Assembly: GCA_965601975.1 (NCBI GenBank)
Contig: OZ271856.1
Location: 2,914,001 to 2,978,000, forward strand
Reading direction: 5' to 3'
From: JANQIO01 sp965601975
GTDB lineage: Bacteria; Pseudomonadota; Gammaproteobacteria; Pseudomonadales; Halieaceae
Length of the DNA: 64,000 bases
Part shown: positions 15,876 through 24,562 of the stretch, piece after piece
Layout: every line of letters starts with the position of its first letter
Position numbering within the stretch: position 1 is the first letter of the stretch
The notes under the pieces: generated by a model
Databases searched by the model: none
What the model was told of the DNA's origin: nothing
Seen by the model: the letters and a program-made list of their open reading frames with translations, nothing else
Program-made: the position numbers and the translations under genes

Positions 15876-16373
15876 CTACTCGCTGATCTGGTAGGCCAGC
15901 GACGACAGGATGGGTTCGTTGGGGTCCGACGCGTGGGTCATGCCGGAGATGTTGCCGTCGCGATCGATGAACACCGTGGTGGGCGTGCCGCGCACCCCGT
16001 ACATATCCGCCACCTCGTCACCGCCCACCAGGGTCCGGAAGCGATGGCCGCGGGACTCCAGCACCGCCTGGGGCGTGGCGCCCTCGTCCTCACGAAAGCT
16101 GATGCCCAGCAGCACCAGTCCCCGGTCCGCGTGCTCGTCCGCCAGGGCCTGCAGGCCCGGCTGCAGCTTTTTGCAGTAGGGACACCAGGTGGCCCAGAAG
16201 TGAATCACCAGGGGCTTACCCCTGAAGTCCTTCAGGCTGACCAGCTGGCCGTCGGCATCTTCCAGCACGAAGGCCGGCGCCTGGCCGCCCACGCGCGCGT
16301 CTGCCAGCACGGTGCCGGCAAACAGTGACAAAACCAGGGCTGCGAGAAACGCGAGCGGCCGGCGATGTTGCAT
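15876..16373 (-). CDS. TlpA-like periplasmic thiol-disulfide protein
   Basis: Thioredoxin-fold protein of 165 residues. An N-terminal signal peptide (about residues 1-24, LAFLAALVLSLFAGTVLADA) sends it to the periplasm. The active site is WATWCPYCKKLQP (about residue 68), CxxC with Pro-Tyr between, and the cis-Pro region is GTPTTVFIDRDG. It probably reduces or isomerises a periplasmic partner, perhaps a cytochrome c or a TonB-system component, given its place downstream of the TonB operon. The partner is inferred only from context. Confidence 0.9.
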   Translation of the reverse strand: MQHRRPLAFLAALVLSLFAGTVLADARVGGQAPAFVLEDADGQLVSLKDFRGKPLVIHFWATWCPYCKKLQPGLQALADEHADRGLVLLGISFREDEGATPQAVLESRGHRFRTLVGGDEVADMYGVRGTPTTVFIDRDGNISGMTHASDPNEPILSSLAYQISE

Positions 16374-16436
16374 GAGACTTCCCAGTAGTGTGTAACAGGC
16401 ATACTGACCCCGCCAACGGCGGGGAGTTCCAGTATT

Positions 16437-17666
16437 TTATAGGTCCTCGGTCAGGGAAGCGATACGGGCCTGTTCGGTGTCGACGAAGCGCATCCACTGC
16501 TTCGCCCACTTTTCGCTGCTGTCGAACTCCGCGGACTTCACGAAGGCAATGCGCGCCGCATCGAGGCGGTCACCCCGGGCCAGGGCCATGCCCACCAGCA
16601 GCCAGGCGTCGCCCGGCTCCTTGACGCCACGGTCCAGGGCCTTGCGGGCCGCCTTTTCGGCGGGCTTCCATTCGTACAGGTCCATGTAGATCCTGGCGAC
16701 GCGAATATACAGCTCGCCGTCTTCCGCCAGCTCCGCCGCACGCTCCAGCGGCGGAACCGCTTTCGCCACGTTGCCCGACATATACCAGGCCTGGGAGGCC
16801 AGCTCCAGGTTCTTCTGGGTCGCCTCGATGTTGCCCGCGTCGATTTCAGCCTGCAGGAGTTCCGCGGCCTTGTGGGGTACGCCCTGCGACATGAACAGGT
16901 TGGCCAGGGTCAGCAGTCGGAAACCCTTCTCCAGGCGCTCGTCATCCCGCAGCGCCTCGACCAGCGCCAGCTGCTTCTCCGGTTCTTCGAGCTGCCCATG
17001 CAGTGCCGCGAGGTTGAGGATATAGCGCTCCTTGGGGTAGATCGTCACGATCTGGTAGAGCAAGTCGCGCATCTCCTCGTAGCGCTCCAGCTGGTAGTAC
17101 ACCGAGGACAGCATCACCATCCAGTTTTCCCGCGGCTTCGCCCCGCTCTCTGCCAGCATGGCCAGGGCCTTCTTGAGCGGCACTACCGCGTCTTCCCAGC
17201 GCTCCTGGCCGACCAGGGCCTGGGCGAGGATCACCTGGCTCAGTGGCTGCGGCGCTTCACTTTCAGCCTCCAGCAGCTGGAGGGCGTATTTTTCCGCATC
17301 CTTGTAGCGACCCACCGCCAGTGACACCTGGGCCACCGCGTTCAGCAGTCCGCGTACCTGGGATTCCGGCAGGCCTTCCTGCTGCAGGGCTTCGGCGTAG
17401 CTGGCCAGCGCCCGGTCGTTGTCTTCGAGCTGGAAGTAGATGAAGCCCACCATGTTGAGCACGTGGGCGGTTTCATAGCCGCTGAGCTTGCGCTCTTTCA
17501 GCTTCAGCAGAATTTCCAGGGCTTCGGCCCACTGACTGTTGTCGATCAGCGGCTGGACCTCGTTGATGGTGTCGTAGGTCTTCTTGCTCATGCCCACCAC
17601 CGTTTCCTTGGCACCGAGCGACGGCGCCAGGACCAGGCACAAGACCAGCGCGAGCAGGCGGGTCAC
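16437..17666 (-). CDS. Secreted TPR protein of the TonB2-type operon
   Basis: Protein of 409 residues starting with a signal peptide (MTRLLALVLCLVLAPSLGA). The body is built of degenerate tetratricopeptide helices (for example WAEALEILLKLKERKLSGY, NDRALASYAEALQ and WEDAVVPLKKALAMLAE), expected to form a superhelix for protein binding. Its start overlaps the tonB stop by four bases, so it is translationally coupled. TPR genes of this sort close TonB2-type clusters in Vibrio and other marine gammaproteobacteria, and the product is likely periplasmic. Confidence 0.88.
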   Translation of the reverse strand: MTRLLALVLCLVLAPSLGAKETVVGMSKKTYDTINEVQPLIDNSQWAEALEILLKLKERKLSGYETAHVLNMVGFIYFQLEDNDRALASYAEALQQEGLPESQVRGLLNAVAQVSLAVGRYKDAEKYALQLLEAESEAPQPLSQVILAQALVGQERWEDAVVPLKKALAMLAESGAKPRENWMVMLSSVYYQLERYEEMRDLLYQIVTIYPKERYILNLAALHGQLEEPEKQLALVEALRDDERLEKGFRLLTLANLFMSQGVPHKAAELLQAEIDAGNIEATQKNLELASQAWYMSGNVAKAVPPLERAAELAEDGELYIRVARIYMDLYEWKPAEKAARKALDRGVKEPGDAWLLVGMALARGDRLDAARIAFVKSAEFDSSEKWAKQWMRFVDTEQARIASLTEDL

Positions 17667-18343
17667 TTGGCTTTCTCCTCGAGGTAGTGGAACCGGTTGA
17701 GCACCCCGTGCACCTCAACGGCGACACCGTCGATCACCCGGGGCTTGTACTTGAAGCGCTTGGCGGCTTCGATGGAGGAGCGGTAGAACACGGAGGATTC
17801 ACACTCCTCTTCGATCACGCGGATGTTCTTGGTCGTCCCCGCGGTGGTCACGGTGTATTCCACCAGGCAGGTGCCGAAGATGCCCTGCATCGCCGCCCGC
17901 TGGGGGAAGATCGGCGCCACTTTCACGATGGGCAGGTAGTCGCCCTCCCCCGCGCCGAAACCGATGCCGCCGCGATCGAGGTTGAGGCCGGCATCCGCGG
18001 GCAGCGCCGATATGGCGAGCGACGTACTGGCGGCGTCCATGGAGTCCTGCGGCATGGGCGGCACTTCCGGGGTTTCGTTCAGCTGGGGTTTGGGCGGGGT
18101 GCGGTCCTTGCGCTCCACCTGCTCGTCGCGCTTGACCCGCACGAATTCCAGCATCTGGATTCGCGAGGATTCTTCCAGCCGCATATCAGAAAAGCGAATC
18201 AGGTAATCCATGAACCAGCCCAGGGCCAGGGCGCAGAAGGCGCCGGCGCACAGCGCTGCCAGGATTCGCAGGTAGTGCTGCGGGGTCCGCGGCGTCGCGA
18301 GGGCCTTGTCAATTCCTTCCAGGGTCGTCTTATGGACTACCAC
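17663..18343 (-). CDS. TonB-family energy transducer
   Basis: Protein of 226 residues with a single N-terminal membrane helix (about residues 25-48), a periplasmic Pro-containing linker (RKDRTPPKPQLNETPEVPP) and a C-terminal TonB domain (YLPIVKVAPIFPQRAAMQG onward, with the conserved VEYTVTTAG and RFKYKPRVIDG strands). It delivers proton-motive energy to outer-membrane receptors. The GTG start at 18343 is fixed by AGGAGG five bases upstream. An imperfect copy of its first ten codons precedes it (separate entry). It is shorter than TonB1 proteins, as expected for TonB2. Confidence 0.93.
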   Translation of the reverse strand: MVVHKTTLEGIDKALATPRTPQHYLRILAALCAGAFCALALGWFMDYLIRFSDMRLEESSRIQMLEFVRVKRDEQVERKDRTPPKPQLNETPEVPPMPQDSMDAASTSLAISALPADAGLNLDRGGIGFGAGEGDYLPIVKVAPIFPQRAAMQGIFGTCLVEYTVTTAGTTKNIRVIEEECESSVFYRSSIEAAKRFKYKPRVIDGVAVEVHGVLNRFHYLEEKAK

Positions 18344-18393
18344 GGATACCTCCTACCGGGGTTCCCTTCCAGTGTTGTCTTGTGGACTACCAT
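18337..18393 (-). CDS. 18-residue leader frame from a duplicated tonB start
   Basis: An ATG at 18393 overlaps the exbD stop (TGATG). Its frame MVVHKTTLEGNPGRRYPW stops at 18339-18337, four bases inside the tonB start region. The first ten residues repeat the first ten residues of TonB, so it arose by tandem duplication of about 31 bases. The AGGAGG used by tonB lies inside this frame. It probably serves in translational coupling rather than making a useful peptide. Expression is not shown. Confidence 0.5.
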   Translation of the reverse strand: MVVHKTTLEGNPGRRYPW

Positions 18394-18797
18394 CAGTTCT
18401 CCGCCGTGGCGATCGCCACGTCCGTTACGCCGGCACGGGTCGCCGCATCCAGCACTTCCACCAGCACCTCGTTGCGCGACACCTTGTCCGCCTGGATCAC
18501 GATGGAGCCTTTCGGGTTCTCCGCATGGAGGCGCTCGATGATGGCGCGCAGCCCGCGCACATCGATCTGCCGCCGATCGATCCAGACCCGGTCCTCCTCA
18601 TCGATGGCGATGAGGATGCTGGCCTTGTCCTGCAGCACCGCGGTCAATGCATCCGGGCGGTCCACCTGGGTGCCGGACTCCTTGATGAAGGTCGCGGTGA
18701 CGATGAAGAAGATCAGCATGATGAACACCACGTCCAGCATGGGCGTGATATCGATGTTGCTGTCGTCCTTCTCGGGTGTGACGAACCGGTGCAGCAT
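18393..18797 (-). CDS. exbD: ExbD/TolR biopolymer transport protein
   Basis: Protein of 134 residues. It has the single membrane helix of ExbD (about residues 20-40, MLDVVFIMLIFFIVTATFI) with the essential Asp in ITPMLDVVFI that carries protons, and a periplasmic domain with the VQADKVS-like segment. With ExbB it forms the motor that powers TonB. It lies 21 bases after exbB, and its stop overlaps a duplicated tonB-like start. Confidence 0.95.
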   Translation of the reverse strand: MLHRFVTPEKDDSNIDITPMLDVVFIMLIFFIVTATFIKESGTQVDRPDALTAVLQDKASILIAIDEEDRVWIDRRQIDVRGLRAIIERLHAENPKGSIVIQADKVSRNEVLVEVLDAATRAGVTDVAIATAEN

Positions 18798-18818
18798 GTC
18801 GTTCCCTCACTCTCCTCG

Positions 18819-19385
18819 CTATTGTGCCGCCTGGGCCGCGGTCTTGGGATTGGGCTCCGAGATATAGGAGAAGCGCGCCTGCAGGCGGTCTCGCTCCGAG
18901 ATCGCGCGCCGCTCGGCAAACTTGCCGACCAGCAGCCCGAAAATGGCCACGACCATACCCGCCAGCGTCGATACCGTGGCCTTGGAAACGCCCGCCGCCA
19001 TGGAGCGGGGGTTGTTCGAGCCGGTAGCTGCCAGGGCGTCGAAAATCTCCAGCATGCCCGCCACCGTGCCCAACAGGCCCAGCAGGGGACATACCTTGAT
19101 GATCGTCCCGATCATGGAGTAATTCTTGTTGAGCTCCGCGGCGATGCGATGGCGCAGGTGATCACGGTACTGCATCGCAAACCAGGAGGATTTGTCCTCG
19201 CGCTCATCCCACATCCGGATCGCGGCCCGCGCGTGCTGCGGGTAGACCACCCACAGGAAGTACAGCCGCTCAGCCAGCAGGGTCCACAGCACGAAGGCCA
19301 TGACGAGTATCAGGGCGAGAATATTCCCGCCCAGGGACAGCAGGTCGCCCAGCCAGGGGAGCCAGCTGTCAATGAATACCATCAC
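18819..19385 (-). CDS. exbB: MotA/TolQ/ExbB proton channel protein (ExbB2)
   Basis: Protein of 188 residues with three predicted membrane helices (about 14-38, 100-125, 140-160). The family segment VCPLLGLLGTVAGMLEIFDAL and the third helix VSTLAGMVVAIFGLLVG hold the conserved Gly and Thr residues of the proton path. It overlaps the ttpC gene by four bases. It is the ExbB2-type component that works with ExbD and the larger ExbB-like TtpC. Confidence 0.94.
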   Translation of the reverse strand: MMVFIDSWLPWLGDLLSLGGNILALILVMAFVLWTLLAERLYFLWVVYPQHARAAIRMWDEREDKSSWFAMQYRDHLRHRIAAELNKNYSMIGTIIKVCPLLGLLGTVAGMLEIFDALAATGSNNPRSMAAGVSKATVSTLAGMVVAIFGLLVGKFAERRAISERDRLQARFSYISEPNPKTAAQAAQ

Positions 19386-20797
19386 CGCTTCTGGTCTCGC
19401 TCTGCCCGGGCGGCCACCACGGCGACCGCCTCGTGCTGGAGTATCTCGGTCAGCGCCGTCGCGCGACCCTGCACCACGTTGTGCAGCAGCAGGGTGGGAA
19501 TCGCCACCGTCAGGCCCAGTACCGTGGTGATCAGCGCCTGGGAGATACCGCCGGCCATCAGCCTCGGGTCGCCCGCGCCAAACAGGGTGATCGCCTGGAA
19601 AGTGATGATCATGCCGGTTACCGTCCCCAGCAGGCCCATCAGTGGCGCCACCGCGGCGATAATCTTCAGCAGCGGCAGGTGCCGGGTGATGCGCGGCACT
19701 TCCCGCAGCACCGATTCGCCCATCTTGAGCTCCAGCGCCTCGATATCCAGTTCAACGTCTTCGCGGTAGGACTTGAGGATGCGGCCCAGCGCATTGTCGT
19801 CGCGGGGATTCTCGACGTCCGCGAGCTGGGCGCGGATACGGCGGGATTCCAGGGCCAGGAAGCCATAGCGGTACAGGGCCAGCAGCACGCCGCAGATACC
19901 GATGGTAATGATGATGTAGCCGATGATGCCGCCCTGGCCGATACGCTCACGCAGGTTGGGGGCCTGGGTGAGGATGGTCAGCAGCTGGCCGCGGACCGGG
20001 TCGATGGCGAAGGGGAAATAGCCGTCCTCCCCGGAGGCAAAGGCGCGTGGGCCCTGCAGGAAGCGGCTGTCCGGCTGCCGGCTGAACTCCAGCAGGCGGC
20101 CGGTTTCCGGCACGTACTGCAGGAATTTGCCCTCGGACACCACGTTGAACAGGCCCACACGCGTTACCGCCTGCTGCTGTTCCACGCCGTCCGCGCTCAC
20201 CACCGGCAGCGTGGTGGTGACAACCCGACCGGATTCCACCATTTCCCGCTGCATCTCGAACCACAGGGATTCGATTTCCTTCAGCTCCGGCAGGCGATTG
20301 GCCTTGCCCATGCGGCCGGCGAAATCCAGCAGGAAGTCGGTGCGGTCGGGAAATTCCAGCTGGGTCAGCGAGACATGGAACTGCGCCTGGGCGTCGCTGG
20401 AGACCTGCTGCAGCACACCGAACAGCTCCTTGAGGGAGCCCATACGCTCCTTGAGTCGCTCTTCCAGCTCACCGATCTGCGCTTCGTTGTCCTCGAACTG
20501 CTTTTCCCGACGCTTGCTGATTTCTTCCTGCCGGCGCTCCTCGGCGAGGATGTCCTTCAACATCTGGTCGCGCCGGTTGCGCTCGCGGCGGAAATCCGCC
20601 ACGCGCTGCTCGTTGGCGCGGTTCTCAGCGAGCTTGCCGCTGCGGACCGCCTCAAGCAGGCCGTCCAGGGTCACCGGGTCTTCAGTCTCGATGGGCTCCT
20701 CGGCGGCCGCCGCTGCGTCCGCTTCGGCAGCCTCTTCCTGCGCCAGTGCCATTACGCTCCAGACTCCCAGGAGCAGTGCCAGTATCCACTGTTTCAT
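19382..20797 (-). CDS. TtpC-like large ExbB protein of the TonB2 system
   Basis: Protein of 471 residues: signal peptide (about 1-19), a long charged coiled coil (about 50-125, rich in RRERNRRDQM-type heptads), a periplasmic domain, and a C-terminal MotA/TolQ/ExbB channel domain (about 280-455, with APLMGLLGTVTGMIITFQAI). The architecture and the place before exbB2-exbD2-tonB2 match TtpC of Vibrio TonB2 systems, which is needed for TonB2-dependent iron uptake. Four-base overlaps on both sides show tight coupling. Confidence 0.92.
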   Translation of the reverse strand: MKQWILALLLGVWSVMALAQEEAAEADAAAAAEEPIETEDPVTLDGLLEAVRSGKLAENRANEQRVADFRRERNRRDQMLKDILAEERRQEEISKRREKQFEDNEAQIGELEERLKERMGSLKELFGVLQQVSSDAQAQFHVSLTQLEFPDRTDFLLDFAGRMGKANRLPELKEIESLWFEMQREMVESGRVVTTTLPVVSADGVEQQQAVTRVGLFNVVSEGKFLQYVPETGRLLEFSRQPDSRFLQGPRAFASGEDGYFPFAIDPVRGQLLTILTQAPNLRERIGQGGIIGYIIITIGICGVLLALYRYGFLALESRRIRAQLADVENPRDDNALGRILKSYREDVELDIEALELKMGESVLREVPRITRHLPLLKIIAAVAPLMGLLGTVTGMIITFQAITLFGAGDPRLMAGGISQALITTVLGLTVAIPTLLLHNVVQGRATALTEILQHEAVAVVAARAERDQKR

Positions 20798-21561
20798 CGC
20801 TGCACCTCCTGGTTGGAATCCAGCGCCACGGAGATCAGCTCCGGCGCCACTTCCTGGCGAGCCACCTTGAGGCCCTGTTCAACGTAGCGGCGCCACTTGC
20901 CGGAAGACAGCGGCACCCAGGTCTTGTTCTGGTGATCCCAGTAGCCGACGTCGTCGCTGCCCACCACCCGGTACATCAGGGCCACGCGACCGATTCTCAG
21001 GTAATCCGCATCGAAGCTGGCGGTATCCAGGTCCAGCTTGGCCCGGTAGGCCTCGATGGTGCGGCCATAGTCGTTCTCGATCTGGTAGGCCTCCATGACG
21101 CGGCGGGTCTTCTCGGCGACCGTCACGTCCGCCCGCGGCAGCAGCGCTCGCAGATCGGCGACCCGCTGCTGGCGCTCCTCGAGCAGGAACGGCACGTCGA
21201 AGCCGATGAAGTGGTCGAGGCCATCGATCATGCGCGACATCAGCGGCAGGATCTGCCGCTCGACGGTAGCCACGTCCGCGATCGAGTTCTGCAGGATCGA
21301 GATTTCCTCGGCCTGGTTATTGAGCTGCCGCTGCAGCATGGCGTTGTAGAGCTTGAGACCGTCCACCAGTTTCAGGTGGGCGTAGTATTCGTCGATCAGT
21401 GAGCGTGATTCTTCATTCAGGCTGTCAACCTGCTTCTGCACTGTCCGACCTTGTGCAGTGCGCTCCGCACCTTCCCGCTCGAGTTCCTTGACCTGGTCCT
21501 GGGCCAGGACAGATCCGCTGAGCAAGCAGGTGAGGAGCAGTGCGCGTTGAAACGCGGCCAT
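20794..21561 (-). CDS. DUF3450 protein, first gene of the TonB2-type operon
   Basis: Periplasmic protein of 255 residues with a signal peptide (ALLLTCLLSGSVLAQ) and a long N-terminal coiled coil (about 22-100). The family (DUF3450) is regularly found ahead of ttpC-exbB-exbD-tonB. The C-terminal part has the conserved VALMYRVVGSDDVGYWDH segment. Its role is thought to be accessory to TonB energising, but it is not proven. The stop overlaps the ttpC start by four bases. Confidence 0.9.
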   Translation of the reverse strand: MAAFQRALLLTCLLSGSVLAQDQVKELEREGAERTAQGRTVQKQVDSLNEESRSLIDEYYAHLKLVDGLKLYNAMLQRQLNNQAEEISILQNSIADVATVERQILPLMSRMIDGLDHFIGFDVPFLLEERQQRVADLRALLPRADVTVAEKTRRVMEAYQIENDYGRTIEAYRAKLDLDTASFDADYLRIGRVALMYRVVGSDDVGYWDHQNKTWVPLSSGKWRRYVEQGLKVARQEVAPELISVALDSNQEVQR

Positions 21562-21649
21562 AGACCCTCCCCCGTGGCGACCGCCGTGGGCGGCCGCATT
21601 CGTTCTTAGTATTGCAAGCTAGAGAATAGCTATAGAGGAGTGTAGTTCA

Positions 21650-21698
21650 CCTTGACACAAGTCAAGGCGGTCAAATCCCTGCAAAAAACAGGGATTTA
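21650..21698. promoter_or_regulatory. Hairpins between folE and the TonB2 operon
   Basis: Two inverted repeats lie in the 158-base gap. The first, ccttgac-acaa-gtcaagg (21650-21667), overlaps a possible minus-strand -35 (TTGACT) with TACACT 15 bases further on, so it may be an operator for the DUF3450 operon. The second, aaatccctg/cagggattt (21674-21698), has a seven-base loop and may end either neighbour's transcript. Confidence 0.45.
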
Positions 21699-21719
21699 GC
21701 ACCGGCGATTGCCGGCGGC

Positions 21720-22397
21720 TCAGGCGAGGAATTCGGCGCGGGTGCTGGGGTCCGACTTGAACACGCCGCCGAGGGCGGTGGTCTGGGTCCGGGAATTGAC
21801 GTCCATAACGCCGCGGGACTTCACGCAGTAGTGAGTCGCGTCGATGGTCACGGCGACGTTCTCCGTCTCCAGCAGGGTCTGCAGGGAGACCAACACCTGC
21901 TGGGTCAGGCGCTCCTGTACCTGCGGGCGCTGGGCGAAAAAGCGCACGATGCGGTTGATCTTGGACAGGCCGATGATCTTCTCGCCGGGAATGTAGGCGA
22001 CGCGGGCCATGCCGTCGATGGTCACGAAGTGGTGCTCACAGGTGCTGGTAACGCTGATCTCGTCGATCTTCACCATTTCTTCCACACCCATCTTGTTGTC
22101 GATCACGGAGATCTTGGGGAAGTGGCTGTAGTCGAGGCCGCCGAAAATCTCGTCGACATACATCTTGGCGATGCGGTGCGGCGTTTCCTGCAGGCTGTCA
22201 TCGCTCAGGTCGAGACCCAGGGTCTCGGTGATGTCCGTGAAGGAATCGCGAATGCGATTGTACTTCTCGTCCCTGGACAGGCCGTTGTGCAGCATGGGCG
22301 TTTCCAGCCCGCGCTCCACCAGCACATCGCGCACGCGACGTGCTTCGCTGGAAATTGCGAATTCTACCTTCGGCTCTTGCTTAACCAGTGCTTCCAT
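21720..22397 (-). CDS. folE: GTP cyclohydrolase I (long, E. coli type)
   Basis: Converts GTP to dihydroneopterin triphosphate, the first step of folate synthesis. The protein has 225 residues, close to E. coli FolE. Zinc and catalytic residues are visible in VTSTCEHHFVTIDG, and the substrate motifs are PGEKIIGLSKINRIV and HYCVKSRGVMD. The final Cys of the zinc site (THYCVKSRG) is present. A second, shorter folE (30520-31068) lies 8 kb away. It is separately transcribed and followed by a hairpin. Confidence 0.95.
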   Translation of the reverse strand: MEALVKQEPKVEFAISSEARRVRDVLVERGLETPMLHNGLSRDEKYNRIRDSFTDITETLGLDLSDDSLQETPHRIAKMYVDEIFGGLDYSHFPKISVIDNKMGVEEMVKIDEISVTSTCEHHFVTIDGMARVAYIPGEKIIGLSKINRIVRFFAQRPQVQERLTQQVLVSLQTLLETENVAVTIDATHYCVKSRGVMDVNSRTQTTALGGVFKSDPSTRAEFLA

Positions 22398-22523
22398 GTG
22401 ATATACCCGGCTTGTCAGACGTACCCCTGTTTACGGAGCGAGTCCACGATCGGATTTCGCCATGTTTGTCACGCGACTGACACGCAGGACAGGCCTCATG
22501 CCGGGTGGCGACCTGCCGCTCAG

Positions 22524-22925
22524 CTAGCCCTGCGACTTTTCCAGCTTGATGGAAGCCGAGTTGATGCAGTAGCGCAGCCCGGTCTTGTCCTGGGGGCCGT
22601 CTTCGAACACGTGGCCGAGGTGGGCGCCGCAGTTGTCGCACATCACCTCGGTGCGAATCATGCCGTGGGACGTGTCCCGGGCCTCGCGGATATTCGACTC
22701 CTGCGCGGGCTGGAAAAAGCTGGGCCAGCCGCAGCCCGAATCGTACTTGCTGTCGGACAGGAACAGTTCTGTGCCGCAGCAGCGGCATTTATAGGAACCC
22801 ATTTCCTTGGTGTTCCAGTACTCGCCGCTGAAGGCGCGCTCGGTGCCCTTCTCGCGGGTGATATGGAATTCCTCCGGCGTCAGCTTGTCGCGCCAGTACT
22901 CGTTGTCTTCCAGCTCTTTGCTCAT
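22524..22925 (-). CDS. msrB: Peptide-methionine (R)-S-oxide reductase MsrB
   Basis: Protein of 133 residues with two zinc-binding CxxC pairs (CRCCGTELF and CDNCGAHLG) and the catalytic Cys in LRYCINSASI. It reduces methionine-R-sulfoxide in proteins and is cytoplasmic (no signal peptide). The length is normal for a free-standing MsrB. It is divergent from the gene at 22986. Confidence 0.96.
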   Translation of the reverse strand: MSKELEDNEYWRDKLTPEEFHITREKGTERAFSGEYWNTKEMGSYKCRCCGTELFLSDSKYDSGCGWPSFFQPAQESNIREARDTSHGMIRTEVMCDNCGAHLGHVFEDGPQDKTGLRYCINSASIKLEKSQG

Positions 22926-22985
22926 GTGCTGTAAACTCCTGAAAAAATAAAAGCCAAAGCTTACCCATCTGATTCAAGGCACGCC

Positions 22986-23435
22986 ATGGCCGACATCCAC
23001 ATCGACGACTTCTACCGCGACTGCGCGGTCATCTTCCTGCGCCTGTACTCGACATTCCCGCGCAAGATCGTGCTGTACGTCGACGATATCTGCGGCCCCG
23101 ATACCCCTGACGAATTCGGCCTGCACTCGGAGCGCCACCAGGCCGGCTTCAGCGCCATGACCTGGCTGGCGGAGGCCGGCTATATCATCTTTGACGAAAC
23201 CATCCGCGAAGAAGCCCTCGACCAGGTCGTGCTGACCCAGCGCGGCTTTCTCATGCTGTCATCCCGCTCCGAGCTGGAACTGGGCATCCCGGACGACGAG
23301 AGCCCCGACGAGGGGCTGCCCCCCTCAGTCATGGAGCGCTCGCATACCAATATCAACCAGATTCGCAATGCCCTGCGGGACGGGTCTTCCATCATGATCC
23401 AGCAGGTCATGCACCAGCTGCTGTCGAATCACTGA
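22986..23435 (+). CDS. Conserved-looking cytoplasmic protein of unknown function
   Basis: Protein of 149 residues that I cannot assign. The first 90 residues look like a winged-helix domain (GFSAMTWLAEAGYIIFDET then a DQVVLTQRGFLML wing), followed by an acidic linker and a C-terminal helix (NINQIRNALRDGSSIMIQQ). The layout suggests a small regulator or adaptor. It is convergent with the NAD-kinase-like gene, overlapping it by seven bases. Codon use matches the host. Confidence 0.75.
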   Translation: MADIHIDDFYRDCAVIFLRLYSTFPRKIVLYVDDICGPDTPDEFGLHSERHQAGFSAMTWLAEAGYIIFDETIREEALDQVVLTQRGFLMLSSRSELELGIPDDESPDEGLPPSVMERSHTNINQIRNALRDGSSIMIQQVMHQLLSNH

Positions 23436-24562
23436 GTAGGCAGCACGTCCACGGGGTAGAGAATTTCGTCGTGGTAGCCGGTGACCACCCGGCGGTAGCC
23501 GCACAGTTCGCGGTCCAGCTCCGGGTCGTTGGTATCCACCAGCAGCGGCTGGCCATCGAGGCCCTTGATCTTGCCCTTGCCCGCAACCACCGTGATGTTC
23601 TCCAGCCCTACCCGGCGTATGACCGCGGGACTGAATTGCTGGTTCCCGCGACCGAAAATATGCCCCTGGCCGCCGATGGCGGTGAGAATGATCTCGGCAG
23701 GCCGTGAATCCTCCTCCAGCAGGCCCAGCAGCTCCGGTTCGCCCGCGTCAGTCAGCAACACCTTGTTATCGCAGATGACGTCCACACCCAGCAGCGTGTT
23801 CGGCAGGCCCAGCGCCGCCATGATCGCCGCCGTGGTCGAACCGGGGCCGACCAGGTAAATGCGCCCGGGCTGCATACCCTCGACTATGCCGGCGGCAATA
23901 TCCTCCGCCACCAGTTCCTCGCTCTCGACGCCGGCGACCTTGGTGCGCTGCAGGAAATGCCCCTCTTCCGGGGTCAGCAATTCACCGTAGAAGCGCGCCT
24001 TGACCACGCCCTCGCGGAAGGCCTCCTCGTCGATATCGCGCACTTCCCGCAGCTGCACGTCCACCAGTCCCGCCTGCGCCAGTCGCAGCAGCAGCTCCCC
24101 GGCGGCCTCCGGCGAGACCGCGTAGACCGCGGAGTGCATCTTCACACCGCTGGGAATCCCCAGCACCGCGACGCGGTCGCCCACCGCATCCAGAACATCC
24201 CGGGCCGTGCCGTCACCACCGGCAAACACCAGCACGTCCAGGTTGCAGCCGGCCAGGTCCCGGGCCGCCTGTTTGGTATCTTCCGCCGTGGTGTCCTCAC
24301 TGGCGGAGGCGCCGCACAGTTCCACCGGCAGTCCCAGGCCCTCGACGGCATCCGCCCCCATGGCGCCATCCCAGCAGAACACAGTCACATCGGTATTGGC
24401 CTCCGCCAGCACTGCCAGCGCGCGATGGGCCCGGTCGACCGCCCTTGGGCGAGCGCCGCGCTTGAACGCCTCGGCGCGAATATCCTCGCCGTCGCTGCCC
24501 TTCAGGCCGACGGAGCCGCCGATACCGGCAAACGGGTTGACCAGCAGGCCCACTCTCAGCAT
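23429..24562 (-). CDS. ATP-NAD kinase family protein
   Basis: Protein of 377 residues of the COG3199-type NAD kinase-like family. The glycine-rich nucleotide motif VFAGGDGTARDVLD (about residue 113) matches the GGDGT of NAD and diacylglycerol kinases, and LGIPSGVKMHSAVYAVSPE follows as in this family. The N-terminus GLLVNPFAGIGGSVGLKGSDG is the family signature. The substrate (NAD or a related compound) is inferred. It is the last gene of an overlapping leftward run that starts at yheU. Confidence 0.88.
   Translation of the reverse strand: MLRVGLLVNPFAGIGGSVGLKGSDGEDIRAEAFKRGARPRAVDRAHRALAVLAEANTDVTVFCWDGAMGADAVEGLGLPVELCGASASEDTTAEDTKQAARDLAGCNLDVLVFAGGDGTARDVLDAVGDRVAVLGIPSGVKMHSAVYAVSPEAAGELLLRLAQAGLVDVQLREVRDIDEEAFREGVVKARFYGELLTPEEGHFLQRTKVAGVESEELVAEDIAAGIVEGMQPGRIYLVGPGSTTAAIMAALGLPNTLLGVDVICDNKVLLTDAGEPELLGLLEEDSRPAEIILTAIGGQGHIFGRGNQQFSPAVIRRVGLENITVVAGKGKIKGLDGQPLLVDTNDPELDRELCGYRRVVTGYHDEILYPVDVLPTQ

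Noticed and set aside
18306..19769. 487-residue plus-strand open frame opposite exbB/exbD
   Set aside because: Antisense to a well supported operon; composition typical of a shadow frame.
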